Assembly (NCBI GenBank): GCA_032164245.1
Contig: JAVMKO010000001.1
Coordinates: 82,519,892-82,583,891, forward strand
Reading direction: 5' to 3'
Length of the DNA: 64,000 bases
Origin: Sternotherus odoratus
Taxonomy: Eukaryota; Chordata; Testudines; Kinosternidae
Each line of letters starts with the position of its first letter. Position 1 is the stretch's first letter. Of this stretch, positions 47,197 to 57,835 are shown piece by piece. Under the pieces are notes generated by a model that was not told the origin of the DNA, did no database searches, and saw only the letters and a program-made list of their open reading frames with translations. Position numbers and translations under genes: made by a program.

Positions 47197-47320
47197 TGTA
47201 GTTGTAGCCATGTTGGGCCTAGGATATCCAAGAGACAAAATGGGTGAGGTAATATCTTTTATTGGACCAACTTCTGCTGGTGAGAGAGACAAGCTTTTGA
47301 TTTTAAAAGGTCTGGGTCAA
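47197..47320 (-). repeat. Penelope-like terminal sequence, second copy in the same orientation
   Basis: 'gtagttgtagccatgttggg', 'gggtgaggtaatatctttta', 'ttggaccaacttctgctggt' and 'gagagagacaagcttttga' match the 3' UTR segment at 46610-46680. With the relic between them this could be the pseudo-LTR layout of Penelope-like elements, or an independent truncated insertion. Confidence 0.75.
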
Positions 47321-47344
47321 TTTTCTCCATTTCCACTCAGATAG

Positions 47345-47580
47345 GTCAAGAAGTAATTGGCTTAATCTGCAAGAAGGGAGATTGAGGTTAGATATTAGGG
47401 TATAAGGATAGTTCAACACTGGAATGAGCTTCCAAAGGAGGTCAATGCAGGTTTCTAAGAACAGGTTAGCAAAACACCTCCCAGAGATGATCTAGATTTA
47501 TTTGATCTTCCCTCAGCGCAGGGGGCTGGACTAGATGATTCTTGAGGTCCCTTCCAGCCCTATATTTATACATTATATGT
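47345..47580 (+). mobile_element. CR1 LINE 3' end
   Basis: 'gaagggagattgaggttaga', 'caacactggaatgagcttcc', 'gggggctggactagatgatt' and 'cttgaggtcccttccagccc' are CR1 3' consensus words in order on the plus strand. The terminal 'attctatga' is degraded to 'tatatttatacatta'. Confidence 0.9.
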
Positions 47581-47820
47581 TATATATCTGTGTGACCTCA
47601 GGCGCTTGGCATTATAACTTTCACCCACTATCTCCATCCTGCAGATAGAAACAACTTACCTTTCTTTTGCTTTAATCTAAACAAATATTTTCTTATACAC
47701 TGTGCTACAGGTAGGGCAATTTCTTGAAATATCCCTAGGAGACCTTACTGAATTGACTTTAAGTATCTTTGAGGTCCATTATATTAGATGAATGTTCTAT
47801 GTATTACTGCGGGCTGGGTT

Positions 47821-48569
47821 TGTATGTAACCCCCTTTCTAGGAGGGCAGATGGGACGTGACCCTGGGAAGTTTTAGAAACTTCAAAGGGCCATCTTGAAC
47901 AGTGTGCCAGACAAGATGGGACTTTTGGGACAAACAGTGTCATGTCATTTGCCTGGGGAATCTCTGGGGAAGGTGAATGCAAATCCCCCACCTTTAGTTA
48001 TGCAAAAACCCAGCCTGTTAAAGCTTTGCCCTGAGGAGAGAGCCGTTATCTGCTGATTACCTGTTCCTGGAGTCTCAGGACCAAAGGACCAAACCGTGTA
48101 AAGGAAAAACTGTCCTAAACATTCGGGTGCTAGTTCTGAGCTAAGGCTTTTATGAATTTGTAACCCCAGAAAAACCTCTTGGTGGGGTTTGAAGGATTGA
48201 CTCCTTCCAGAGCCCTCATTGCACATAGGTTCTTTTATTGTTTTAAAGATGTTTTCTCTGTAATGCTTTCACCTTAAGAATAAACTTGCTTGCTTAGAAA
48301 GAGCTGAGTGGTAACTTGTGACTTCTGACAACTGCAGCTGTTCATAGCCTTCTACGAGAAAGCATATGTAGATACTGACTTCTCTAGGCAGTCTGGTTTG
48401 CTGGGGAGCTCACAGTGTAGGCAGAGAACTGTATAGCCTGGAGAAACCCCAGTTAGGAAGGAGAGAGACCCAAGAGAAGTGATGGCTAAGGAGCTGGGAG
48501 CCTAGACGGGATGCCCTTGATGGACCACAAAGGGGGAGTGAAGGTACAGCTGTCCTGAACTATGACACA
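47821..48569 (+). repeat. Solo LTR-like sequence of an endogenous retrovirus
   Basis: A 749-bp block running from 'tgtatgtaaccccctttcta' to 'ctgaactatgacaca' gives TG...CA ends. 'aataaa' at 48279-48284 is followed by 'cttgcttgcttagaaa'. The words 'acttttgggacaaacagtgt' and 'cctaaacattcgggtgctag' recur in turtle LTR repeats as I recognise them. No gag, pol or env remains on either side, so it would be a solo LTR. The exact ends and target duplication are not established. Confidence 0.5.
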
Positions 48570-49169
48570 CTCCCCATACCAAAGGATGAGAAAAATCACT
48601 CAAAGATAATCATAGATCTCCAGAAGATGGAACTGGGAGGGACTTTCTAGGACAGCCAATCCATCCTATTAAATTAAATGAGAAAGTCTCAACACCACAC
48701 GCACTATATGCAAGTACTTACCTAACCTACCTACATCTTCAGAGTTAGCTACCGTATTAGGCAAAGTTTCCACTTTTTGATTGTCCTTCTTTCCATCTGA
48801 AAACTTTTCCTAATAGCCAAGATAAATGAGAAACAATAAAGCTTGCTTTTTATAGCACTTTTCATGCAAAATGCACCCTGAAGCACTTTACTGAGTTAAA
48901 TTATACAGTTATAGTATTAAATAAAATAAATTTAAAGCATTTTCAGCTTTCGTCTCTTACTCCTTGTTTTATTGCTAGTGTCCAATTTAAATAATTTTGC
49001 CTTCTCTTCTAATATTAATATTTATATTCCAGTACTGCACAGAGGTTTCAATCAGGGCCTGTACAGAGGCAGACACAGCCCATATCCCAACAAGTTTATA
49101 TTATAGGAAATCTTATTGAAGTCAGAGGCAAAATTCTCATCCATTTCAATGAAAGGGAAATCAGGCTTT
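48570..49169. other. No gene recognised; decayed SINE-tail fragments
   Basis: 48845-48900 ('tttatagcacttttcatgca', 'gaagcactttact') and 49045-49085 look like fragments of the amniote SINE tail family. Otherwise AT-rich unique sequence. Confidence 0.45.
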
Positions 49170-49471
49170 TATGGCACGTCTACATTCTAGCTGGGGGAGT
49201 GAATGGCCAGTCATGCACATGTAGCCGCCCTAGCTGTTCTCTGACACAGCATGCTAAAGATAGAAGTGAGAATGGCATGCCACTGGCTTCAGTGCTGGCT
49301 GCGCAAGGAAGGGCCTATTCTGTGGGTCAGACGAACTTGTGCAGCCTGTGCTGAAGCTCGCACCAGGACTCCTCACTTGTATTTTTAGCAAGCTAGCTAA
49401 CGTAGAGCTAGCACAGGCATGTCTACATGAGTTGTGAATCACACTTCTGCTGTAGTGTAGACGTACCCTTA
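49170..49471. mobile_element. MITE with TA-flanked ACGTCTACA ends, family C
   Basis: Element 49172-49469: the left end 'tggcacgtctacattctagc' and the reverse complement of the right end 'agggtacgtctacactacag' form the termini, with TA on each side. Inside the right half, 'gtatttttagcaagctagct' resembles the subterminal block of the element at 60168. Confidence 0.68.
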
Positions 49472-50346
49472 GAGAGGTTTGTTCTGAGCACCAGCCTGGA
49501 GGCCAGGAGCTCCTGACTTCTGACCCCACCTCTGACACTGACCCCTCCCTGTGGCCAGGTGGAGCTCACTGTTCAAGAACTCAGGGCAAGAACACCCGCT
49601 GCTCCGCACTAGTGCTGTGCCACCAATGGATTGTTCAGTTCGCTGGCAATTCATTTAGGCTCGAACAGAATGTTCAGGGTGACAAAACTGAAATGGTACG
49701 CTCCGATTTGCACTGTTTTCAAACATGTTGCAAGTGTTTTGATAAAGGAAATTTCCAAAGTGTCATTTTGACCCGACCCCCCCCCCCCGAATCAAAATGT
49801 TTCATTTTGGCATTTTTTAGATGACATTGATTATTTTAGATGCCTTTTTTAGGGGGGGAGGGGAGTGTTGAGTGAAACAATGCAAGGAAATGGCTAGGAC
49901 TTCGCCAAACATGTCAGTGTCACCAAATCCGCATTATTCATGGAAAAGCAGTTTTCACCACAAATGTCACCCAGCTCTCCCCGGCACCCACACATGGGGC
50001 CAAATTTCCCAAGAGCTCAGTTTCCCATTAGGCGCTTAGATAAAGGCTGGATTATCAAAAGTGCTCAACACCCAATGGGCTGAGTTCTGCTGAAAATCTG
50101 GCCACCGATTTTGGTGTCTAAATGGGAGCTGAGCTCTTCGAAACGCTGGCCCCAACAACGGGCATTGGGCCCTACTGACAATTTTGCTCTTGCTGGTAAA
50201 AAGCTCTGTTGGGAAGCAAGCGCTGAGCACGGAGCTTCTGCTCCGTGCCTGGCCCAGAGAGGTTCCCAGCAGTGCAGAGAAATGTGCACAGAGCTCCACA
50301 GTGCAAGTCTGACGACGGGGGAATGGAGGACGGACGGGAGGAGGTA
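49472..50346. other. No gene recognised; AT-rich decayed repeat and a short TAGGCG-type repeat
   Basis: 49612-49980 shares the 'aatgttcagggtgacaaaac' and 'caaaatgtttcattttggca' style of the 16.7-kb repeat and holds a 12-C run at 49777-49788. 50020-50170 ('tcaaaagtgctcaacaccca', 'aatctggccaccgattttgg') is a frequent short turtle repeat. No gene. Confidence 0.45.
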
Positions 50347-50347
50347 T

Positions 50348-50864
50348 CTCAGGCACAGGGCTGGCGACAGAAATTTTGGGGCCCCCTACTCTGAGCGTTT
50401 GGGGGCCCCCTACTCTGAGCGTTTGGGGCCCCCCCCCCGCCAAGGGCTGGCCCGGCTCTTGCAGGTGGGCGGGGGAAGCGCTGCAGCCGGGGGTGCCTCG
50501 GGAGCGGCGCGCCCGGCCAGTCCTCTGAAGCCACCGGCATCCTGTGGTGCCGGGGGGCCTCCCCCCTGCCCGCCCGCCAAGGGCTGGCCCGGCTCTTGAT
50601 GCAGGTGGGGATGGGGGGGGGGGGAAAGCGCTGCAGCCGGGGGTGCCTCCGGGCGGCTCCTGGGGACGAGCAGCGACTGAAGGGCTCGGGAGGCAGCTGG
50701 CCGCGGCGCCGGACACAGCCAGGGAAATGCGGTGTGGTGCCCAGGGGGGGCGACTACAAGTAGAGCTGTGTACCGGTCCCCGGACTTCAGAGGGCCCCCC
50801 TGAAGTCCGGGGCCTGGTACAGCTCTACCCGTTGTACCCCCCTGTCGCCGGCCCTGGTCAGGCA
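50348..50864. mobile_element. hAT-type non-autonomous transposon, copy 2
   Basis: Element 50356-50856 (501 bp). The left end 'cagggctggcgacag' and the reverse complement of the right end 'cagggccggcgacag' differ at one base in 15. The flanks 'ctcaggca' (50348-50355) and 'gtcaggca' (50857-50864) are an 8-bp target duplication with one change. Inside are a direct repeat of 'ccctactctgagcgtttg' (50388 and 50411) and a longer direct repeat of about 60 bp (50439-50499 and 50576-50649). Near the right end 50761-50790 pairs with 50800-50827 as a strong hairpin. The 226- and 248-codon minus frames and the 162-codon plus frame through it are products of high GC, not genes. Confidence 0.86.
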
Positions 50865-51379
50865 CGGGCACATTGAGACTATGGGGATTACATGTGCAAT
50901 CCGGCATGTGCAAATAAAGAGTAGCGTGACGGATTTCATTCCGTCGAGGCATTCCCCGTGCCCCCGTGGGGAAGTGTCGTCCCAGAGCATACAAAAGACC
51001 TGGCCTGAGGGAAAAGTGAGAGCTCAGGCTTTCCTTATGCCTGGCTGTAGATAGAGAAATGCGTCTGTTGGCTCCCATAAAACAACCTCTCCCAGCCAGC
51101 TGCTCGAAGCCTCGTGACATATGCTGTGCACAGTATCCTTCCCAGCCCTTCATCATCCCAGCACTTGTTCCTCCTAATTTGCTTCACCTTAGTGAATCAT
51201 ATGTAACAACCAGGTACGAAGACCAGCAGCCCTACCAGTGGTCCAGCAGTCCTCATCTACATCCCTGTATAATCAAGCCTTTTCATTCTCTGTGCCTGAT
51301 TCTCATTTAGACTAGGCCTCCTTTATGCACTCTGGCCGTGCAGAGTGGTCTTAATGTGGATGTAACTGCAATTTACTTT
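50865..51379. other. No gene recognised
   Basis: Unique-looking sequence; 51080-51310 has a plus frame without a domain. Confidence 0.45.
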
Positions 51380-51510
51380 CTGTACCTCAGTTTCCCATCT
51401 GTAAATTGGGGACAATGATATTCCTCTACTTCACAGGAGCCTTGTGAGGATTATTTGTTTGCAAATACTTTCAAGATGAAAAGCATCACGTAAGATCCAA
51501 GTATAAACAG
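51380..51510 (+). repeat. MIR-type SINE fragment
   Basis: 'gtacctcagtttcccatctg' followed by 'taaattggggacaatgatat', 'gagccttgtgaggattattt' and 'gcaaatactttcaagatga' is the 3' half of a MIR/CORE-SINE on the plus strand. Confidence 0.75.
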
Positions 51511-52105
51511 TATTGCTCATTGGAGACCAGATCTGAGCTGATGTAAGTGGGCATAACTTCACCGGCTTCTATTAAACTACACCGATGTATACCAGTCGAG
51601 TATTTGGTCTTTGGTATTTATTTTGTCCATCCATCCATTCCCAGCTTACATATTATTTCTTAAACTAAATAAAAACCCAAACCAGCCCTCCCTACTCTCG
51701 CCCTGGCCTACAGCCCCTCAACCCAATGCTCACTGAAGTCGGGTGTTGGACTTAGCTGTTCGGGAGCAAACACTCAGCAGGCTCAATTTCCCACTGTAAG
51801 AAGCTTCGCTATGGGGGATTCTGGACAGGGAACCACTCACCAGCAGATAATGCTGACCCTGAGGATGGTGAAACCCCAGCACTCTCCTTGCATACCTTCA
51901 GAGCTGGGTGCTTCCTTGCCCCAAATGCATTTTCTCACCTCCTGGGAGTCATGACCAGGTGATCAGTGCCTGTTGCAAGTGACAGAGGTTAGGAGCGGGG
52001 GATCTCCCCACAACTGCATAACAATATCTGCCTCTGGTGTGTATTTCCCTCTTTCGGGCTCTCTGCTGCGAAGAGGACACTTGTTGTTAGGGGGTCTGAC
52101 CACAC
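51511..52105. other. No gene recognised; short repeat at 51535-51605
   Basis: 'agatctgagctgatgtaagt' with 'attaaactacaccgatgtat' is a frequent short turtle repeat. The remainder shows nothing. Confidence 0.45.
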
Positions 52106-52227
52106 TAGGGTGGCCAGACAGCAAGTGTAAAAAATCGGGATGGGGGTGGGCGGTAATAGGAGCCTATATAAGAAAAAGCCCCCAAATCAGGACTGTCCCT
52201 ATAAAATCAGGACAGCCGGTCATCCTA
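52106..52227 (-). mobile_element. Small MITE, family B, copy 2
   Basis: The reverse complement reads 'tagg-tgacc-g-tgtcctga', 'ttttatagggacagtcctga' and ends '-ctgtctggccacccta', matching 40723-40846. The words 'cacacta' sit at both edges (52101-52107 and 52231-52237), a possible but unproven duplication. Confidence 0.75.
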
Positions 52228-52447
52228 GATCACACTACTTCTAGGTAGTACGTCCTTGGCATGGGGAGCTCCCATCCTCCTTTCACCAAGGGCTCCAACC
52301 CCAAAGCTTGAAACACAAAGCAGCTGTCTGCTGCAAGCTCAGACCAACCCTGTTTCACTCCCCACCCCACCCCAGACAACTGTGTTGGCCTTCTTCTTAG
52401 TCCTGCTCCTTGCCCTTCAGCAGCATTCCCCTCCGCAAAGTGCTTGC

Positions 52448-52830
52448 AGATGACTCTAACAGGACCCGCTGGCCCTTTAAGAGCAAGCCCCAGGACGGGC
52501 AGTCCAGTTACTGCCCTGACCCCAGGCCAAGTTGTTGTTGTAATTGTGGTTCCCACAGGGACGGATGGGAACTACAGGGTTCTGATTGCTCTGGCCATCT
52601 CCTCGATGGAGAGCCCCCCCAGGAGCCACAAATTTCCCCTCCCCTCTTGCAAAGGAAAGAAGCTTATTTATAGCCTGTTCCCCTCTTCCCTGCAAGCCTG
52701 GCTCTTACCCTGTAGTTCCCATCTGTCCCTGTGGGAACCACAATTCCAACAACAACTTGGCCTGGGGTCAGGGCGGTAACTGGACTGCCCGTCCTGGGGC
52801 TTGTTCTTAAAGGGCCTGTTAGAGTCATCT
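52448..52830. repeat. Long, nearly identical foldback: 133/124-bp arms, 126-bp spacer
   Basis: Arm 1 is 52448-52580 ('agatgactctaacagg' ... 'gggaactacagggt'). Arm 2, 52707-52830, is its reverse complement. By eye there are four substitutions across 123 aligned bases (about 97% identity), plus a 9-base segment 'acccgctgg' at 52463-52472 present only in arm 1. The spacer carries a pyrimidine-rich tract and no mirror of the arms. This is why near-identical peptides appear on both strands here. A transcript from either strand would fold into a duplex of about 120 bp. There are no terminal repeats or flanking duplications typical of a transposon. Confidence 0.92.
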
Positions 52831-52995
52831 CCATAAGACATCCTCCATGGTACCTTGTCCATGCAGTGAACCTATATATCCATAAAACCTTCTATAGTTT
52901 GCTCTCCTTTCCATACAGCGCCCCATGTAACGTCCTCCCCCATACTGCCTTGTTAAATACCACCTTTTCCTCTCAGCATTTTGCACGTCTCCATA

Positions 52996-53222
52996 CAGTA
53001 CATCTACATTGCAGTTAAAAACCTGGGGCCAGCTGACTAGGGCTTATGGGGCTCAAAGCATAGATTTTGGGCTCAAGCAGGAGCCTGGCTTCTAGGACCC
53101 TGCAAGGTGGGAGGGTCCCAGAGCTCGGGTTGCAGCCCGAGCCTGAGTGTCCACACCACAATTAAACAGCCCCTTAGCCGGAGCCTGAATCAGTCGGCAT
53201 GGGCCAACCGTAGGTGGCACCT
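52996..53222 (+). mobile_element. MITE with TCTACATT left end, family D
   Basis: 'cagtacatctacattgcagt' then 'gccagctgactagggctta', 'gagggtcccagagctcggg' and 'aattaaacagccccttagcc' follow the order of a common turtle MITE. The interior has an inverted CCCGAGC/GCTCGGG pair. The right terminus is missing. A terminal piece of the same family is at 18858-18893. Confidence 0.65.
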
Positions 53223-54109
53223 TGGTTGAAAGAGCCTCCCTTATCTCTCCCTGCTCCCCCGACAAACCTTTGAAACATGGATGCTGTAGACAAATAGATA
53301 CTGCAGTGAATGTCTATTTTCCTGTGACGCCGTTACGCTTGCATCTCTCGCCAGATCCTCGGCTGCTGTCTGTAGCATTTCCCCGGAGGCTGCTGCCTGA
53401 ATGACAAACAACTGAAGGGACAAGACGTGTTTGAAGAGAACAAAGGCTCCAAGAAAACCCTAAGGGCCTCTCCACTCCTGCAATGAAATCCCCTCCAGGA
53501 GTCAAAAGGAAACTCTGAGCTCCTGAGCAGAACTGTCTTCTGAAGCCTCCAAATGTAATCAGGCTTCCCTTCACCTCAAGACTCCTTTATCCTGGCTTGA
53601 TTTGACTTGTTCAGCCAGGGGGCTCTTTTCGTTCCAACCACAGGAGGATGATACTGAGGCATGAGACTGTCACCCATGCATCTGCTTCTCTGATGGTGGC
53701 AGTAAGGAGTCTATCTGCAATGCTTGCTAGGGGTTTTATCAAATGGGCTTTCTCTTCGCTGCCTTTAATGACTTCAGGCCCTGATTCAGGAAAGTTCTTA
53801 AGCGTGTGTCACAACTCACTGCTGCAGCGCCTCCTGCTGGCCATCTGGGAATTAGCTCTTCCAGCTTGGAGTGCCCTCTGCAGGCCCGTCGCTCGCCCCC
53901 ATTTTCCACCCAGACCTCTCCCTTTCAGACTTCAAATATTTGTACCCAGTATAATTTCTCCTGCTGTCCTTTAGTTTTCGCATTCAGACCTGATGTAGAT
54001 GAGTGTGATTTCCTTGAAGTTCTATTTTCTGCCTGTAGCGCACCATAGCTTAGTCTCTTGAGCTTGGCTGAAATACTTTAGTCTAGTTCAGTGTATTGGG
54101 CTCAAAGCA
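53223..54109. other. No gene recognised; repeat fragment at 53805-53960
   Basis: 'gcagcgcctcctgctggcca' and 'gaattagctcttccagcttg', 'gtgccctctgcaggcccgtc' at 53820-53890 are recognisable words of a turtle interspersed repeat of unknown class. The ORFs have no domain. Confidence 0.45.
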
Positions 54110-54240
54110 GCGGTAACGGGGTGTGATGTGCAGGAAGTCAGACTAGAGACCCCTGGACTAGGTTTCCTTTGAGACCGCTGGACTAGATGATCTGCCAGTC
54201 CCTTCTGTCGGTCTCTGATTCTATATTTCTGTGAATTGTA
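54110..54240 (+). mobile_element. CR1 3' tail fragment
   Basis: 'gctggactagatgatctgcc' and 'agtcccttctgtcggtctct' with 'gattctatatttctgtga' are the last 60-70 bases of a CR1 3' end; the part before about 54170 is too diverged to place. Confidence 0.7.
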
Positions 54241-54557
54241 CCCATTAACGCCAGGTCAGAATTTGGTTCATTTTAGTGTTTTAGTTTTTCTTTATAAGAC
54301 AATCAATCCATCCAGGCACTTTATTATTTTTGTTGTCTTCTCTGGATTCCCATCAGCTTGTCAAGGTTTTAATTATATTGAAAACAGTGGGGGTTATTCT
54401 GACCACTGCTTCCGGGTACATAAAGAAGCTGCCAGAGGTTGTAGGAGAATTCCCTCAGTGTATGAGCAGTGTAGGGCCAACATAAGCAACCCTATGCCGC
54501 CACTCGTTGGCAGGCAGCAGCATAAAGGGTGTGGCAAGGGCAGGGCTGACAGTGGTG

Positions 54558-54678
54558 CTGCAACTAAGGATGCTGGGGATGCAGCATCATCCTTGGGCTT
54601 GAAGTGGTTTCCATCAACTACATCAGTTTGGTTCAGTGGCTTTCAGCACCCTGCTCTACAAATTGTTCCAGCACCCCT
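54558..54678 (+). repeat. Unnamed interspersed repeat, copy 2
   Basis: It shares 'cttgaagtggtttccatcaa', 'agtttggttcagtggctttc' and 'tacaaattgttccagcaccc' with 15160-15256. The preceding 'gatgctggggatgcagca' corresponds to the G-rich part of the family. Confidence 0.6.
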
Positions 54679-57014
54679 GAGGCTAAGGGTGGGAGGAAGA
54701 GTTGTGAGGACAGGAAGGGATGGGCTGCGGCCTATAGGCAGCTGTGAGGAAAATCAGAGATTTCTTGCACTGGGACCATTTCTGTCCTTGCAGCTCCGCA
54801 GAATCCAGGAAGCATAATGGTGACTTAAATTCACTTTTGTCCCATCTCCCCCTGGGCTGTGCCTTCTGTGCTGCACCTCTCAGGAGGCCCAGCACAGAAC
54901 CTTCTCTAGTATTTCAGGCTCTCTGGTGCAGGGCATTGCTGTGTCCGGTTCATTTTGCCATTATTTCAAGCTGCACACAGGTCTAATTTTCTCTCCATTA
55001 TTACCCATAATATGTAATAGGGCAATACTAAGCCACACAGAAGCCTGTACCGTATGTGGTGCATGGGAAATAAAGACATAGTGCCACCTCCGACTTAGTT
55101 GCTTTTGCTACTTAATGCTTTAATAGATGCCTAATGTAGCTCTTATGTTCGGGAAGAGTTCATTAGTTTACAAATTAGCAGCCTGAAGTGAATTTTGTTC
55201 CCATTGACTGCCTTCCCATTTCTAGCAATATGGCTGCTTTTTCTTTTCTTTTTTTTTTAACCGGATTAGTGTTTATGAAGTATCAGTGAGATGATTCACT
55301 CAGCTACTTAAACTTTAAAGACACCCATGATCATTTCATCCTCTTTCAGGCTAGTCTCCCACCCACCTTCCTCTGCTCCTAAACACATAATCCCACTTTG
55401 CCACCGCGACAGGAAAGTGCTGCATCTTTTCATCTGTGTCGGTAAGGCACAGTAAGCAAATCAATTGGACTTGGGAGAGTGAGCTGGTAATGATGCTGTC
55501 TACCGTACGTACGGTGAGGCGCGACAGGCAGGTTTAAAGTCTGAGGGATTATTGCATGCCTCAGGTGAGTTGCACAGCACAAGGCTAAAGGATCAATGTC
55601 TTCAGCCACCTGAGCTGTGAAATGATCCCTTAGAAACACAATGCTCCAGAGAGACTTAAAGGAATTATATTCAATTAAAAAAAAAAAAAAAAACCTAATG
55701 AGATAAACCTGTGCATTTACTGCGGATTATAGGCACTGGTATGACATCACTGACAATCAGTCTGAGTGTTCCGTTCCTGTCCTGTATGCTTAATTAGTGC
55801 TACAAACCCAGCAGGCTTTGACAGATCTGGCTCCTGGGTATGCATTTGTACGAGTGTGAACAGTGCAAGAGTAATGAGGAAGTTCCACTAACTTTCCCCA
55901 AATGATAATGTCTATTAGATACATGCCACGGTGGGGAGTTAAATGGTGGATAAGAGCAACCCAGTGTAGCAAGGGTTAAGAGCTGGCTTGCTATTCTGTT
56001 CTGTTCAGGTTCTGATATCAGGCCTATCTATCACTGTGGTGTGGTATTTCAGGATCTAGCTAAACAAAACCAGAGGGAACCATGAACTTCCCCTAGGTAA
56101 ACACTGCAGGGCAAGGCTTCCTAAATATAGACGATGTCAGATGCCAACATAATATAAATGTCATTATAAATGTTTGAGAGGGATGCAGTGTGAAAATCTC
56201 CTGGGGGGTTGCCTTATATAAAAGGCTTTTGTTAAACCTTCTCCATCCCTCTTCCTCTGTTGATCACAGTGGGTCAAATCCTTGTTTAACCAGCCAGCTT
56301 GCATAGCACAGCTGGGCTTCTCAAAAAAAGTTGGGGGTAACTGTGGGGAGCAATCCTCCATTTCTGGCCATAGAGCGGAAGGAAGCTAATGGTGCACCCA
56401 TAGAAGAGGGGGAAATGTGGGATAGTCTATGGGACAGTCACCTCTTCCTTGGGATTCTGCACTTGCCCCTCAATCAGCGCTCAGTGGAGCTGATGGTGTA
56501 TTGTGTTTTGGGAGGGTTTTACCAGGGGGGAAAAAGAGGACAGCAGGGAACTGGTCTCTTGTGCCCAGAGAGAACCTTTCAGATTCCCATTTACAAACCT
56601 CATTAGGAGCTAATGCAGCTTCACTGAGCACTGAACTTCATGGAGCTGTTTGTGAAGGGATTTACACAGCTCCTTCAAGAAAGCGGGGCCCTTCATGGGG
56701 TAGCCAGCTCTCCTTGAAGACCCATCCACAAGTTATTCCACAGCTCCTCAGGACTCAGGGAACTGGGAAATCTCACCCCCTCACCACAGCACATCTGTAA
56801 AGCCCCTCTCATCTTGGAGGATTATTCCTTGGAAATTCTGGGAGGTGAACCTGAAGATTTCTCTCGCACTTCCAGCCCAGATGGGCTAGCCTGATTTTTT
56901 GTTTTTGGATCCACTGAATACTGTGGTCTCTGAAAAGATCTGAGGGTTGTATTAGAGAATGGATTTAGCAAGAGTTAACGTGCCTATCTCCACTGTAATC
57001 AGAATACATCACTC
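54679..57014. other. No gene recognised; candidate conserved block at 55080-55330; (A)18 run
   Basis: An 18-A run lies at 55677-55694. 55080-55330 is repeat-free with AT-rich motif clusters ('gcctaatgtagctcttatg', 'cattagtttacaaattagca') and could be a conserved element. The remainder has no recognisable exon or repeat. Confidence 0.45.
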
Positions 57015-57235
57015 TTTTCATGTTAAATTGTAGAGGTAACAAGGTAAGGAATGGTGTCCCTCTGGCCTCTGTTTGCCAGAGGTGGGTGATGGATGGCAGG
57101 AGAGAGATCACTTGATCATTACCTGTTAGGTTCACTCACTCCAGGGCACCTGGCATTGGCCACTGTTGGTAGACAGGATACTGGGCTGGATGGACCTTTG
57201 GTGTGACCCAGTATGGCCATTCTTATGTTCTTAAG
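57015..57235 (+). mobile_element. CR1-family LINE 3' end
   Basis: 'ggtgtccctctggcctctgt' then 'ttgccagaggtgggtgatgg', 'gggcacctggcattggccac' and the terminal 'gggctggatggacctttggt', 'gacccagtatggccattctt', 'atgttctta' identify a distinct CR1 subfamily common in turtles and birds, on the plus strand. Confidence 0.92.
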
Positions 57236-57835
57236 CAAGTGGTACTATGGGTCAGATTCTCAGCAGGAGGAAATCTTGGCCTAGCTCATTTGACTTCAAT
57301 ATAGCTCTGATGATTTATGCCGTTTGAAGATCTGGCCCATCTATTTTCGTACATGACATAAAAAACCCTTAACCTGACCCCACCCTTACTCACTAACTCC
57401 CAAACCTAAATTTACTTTTAATTAAGAAATACTGACCCCCTGCAGAAGAAGAGGAGGAAGGGGGAGGAAATCCTCTAACTACAAGAATAATCTGAGACTC
57501 ACATCCTGTGGCTGGATCTGTATAAACAGACCTTTGTGCCTGTGAGGAATAGAGCCCACTGAAGGTCCATGGGGTTCCATGCAGACCCATGGGTTTGCCT
57601 GTGTGGCTCAAGCTGCAGATTGCAACACAATCTTGCACTGACACAGCCTGATTTTCAGAGGTTTTGAGCAACTCTCATTGAAGTCATGGGGAACCACGTG
57701 AGCTCAACACTTGACAAAATCAAGCACACAGTGAAGTTCATCCTCACGGATGTTTTTACATGTTAAATCATGCAGACCTTGGAATCCCTTTCTCTGTTAC
57801 TGAAATGTAGCCACCTCTGGGTGGAGGACAGTTGT
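57236..57835. other. No gene recognised
   Basis: 57245-57335 ('gggtcagattctcagcagga', 'tgccgtttgaagatctggcc') is a frequent short turtle repeat. The rest is unassigned. Confidence 0.45.

Noticed and set aside
50036..51156. Overlapping minus frames of 226 and 248 codons
   Set aside because: They run through the GC-rich hAT element and its flanks, overlap each other in different frames and have Pro/Gly/Ala/Arg-biased composition; stop codons are simply rare there.
52101..52237. 'cacacta' duplication as the target site of the family B MITE
   Set aside because: The right copy is offset by a few bases from the terminus and the 40.7-kb copy shows no equivalent duplication.
52244..52810. Pair of related peptides on opposite strands suggesting a duplicated gene
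   Set aside because: Both come from the two arms of one inverted repeat; neither has start context, domain or splice signals.
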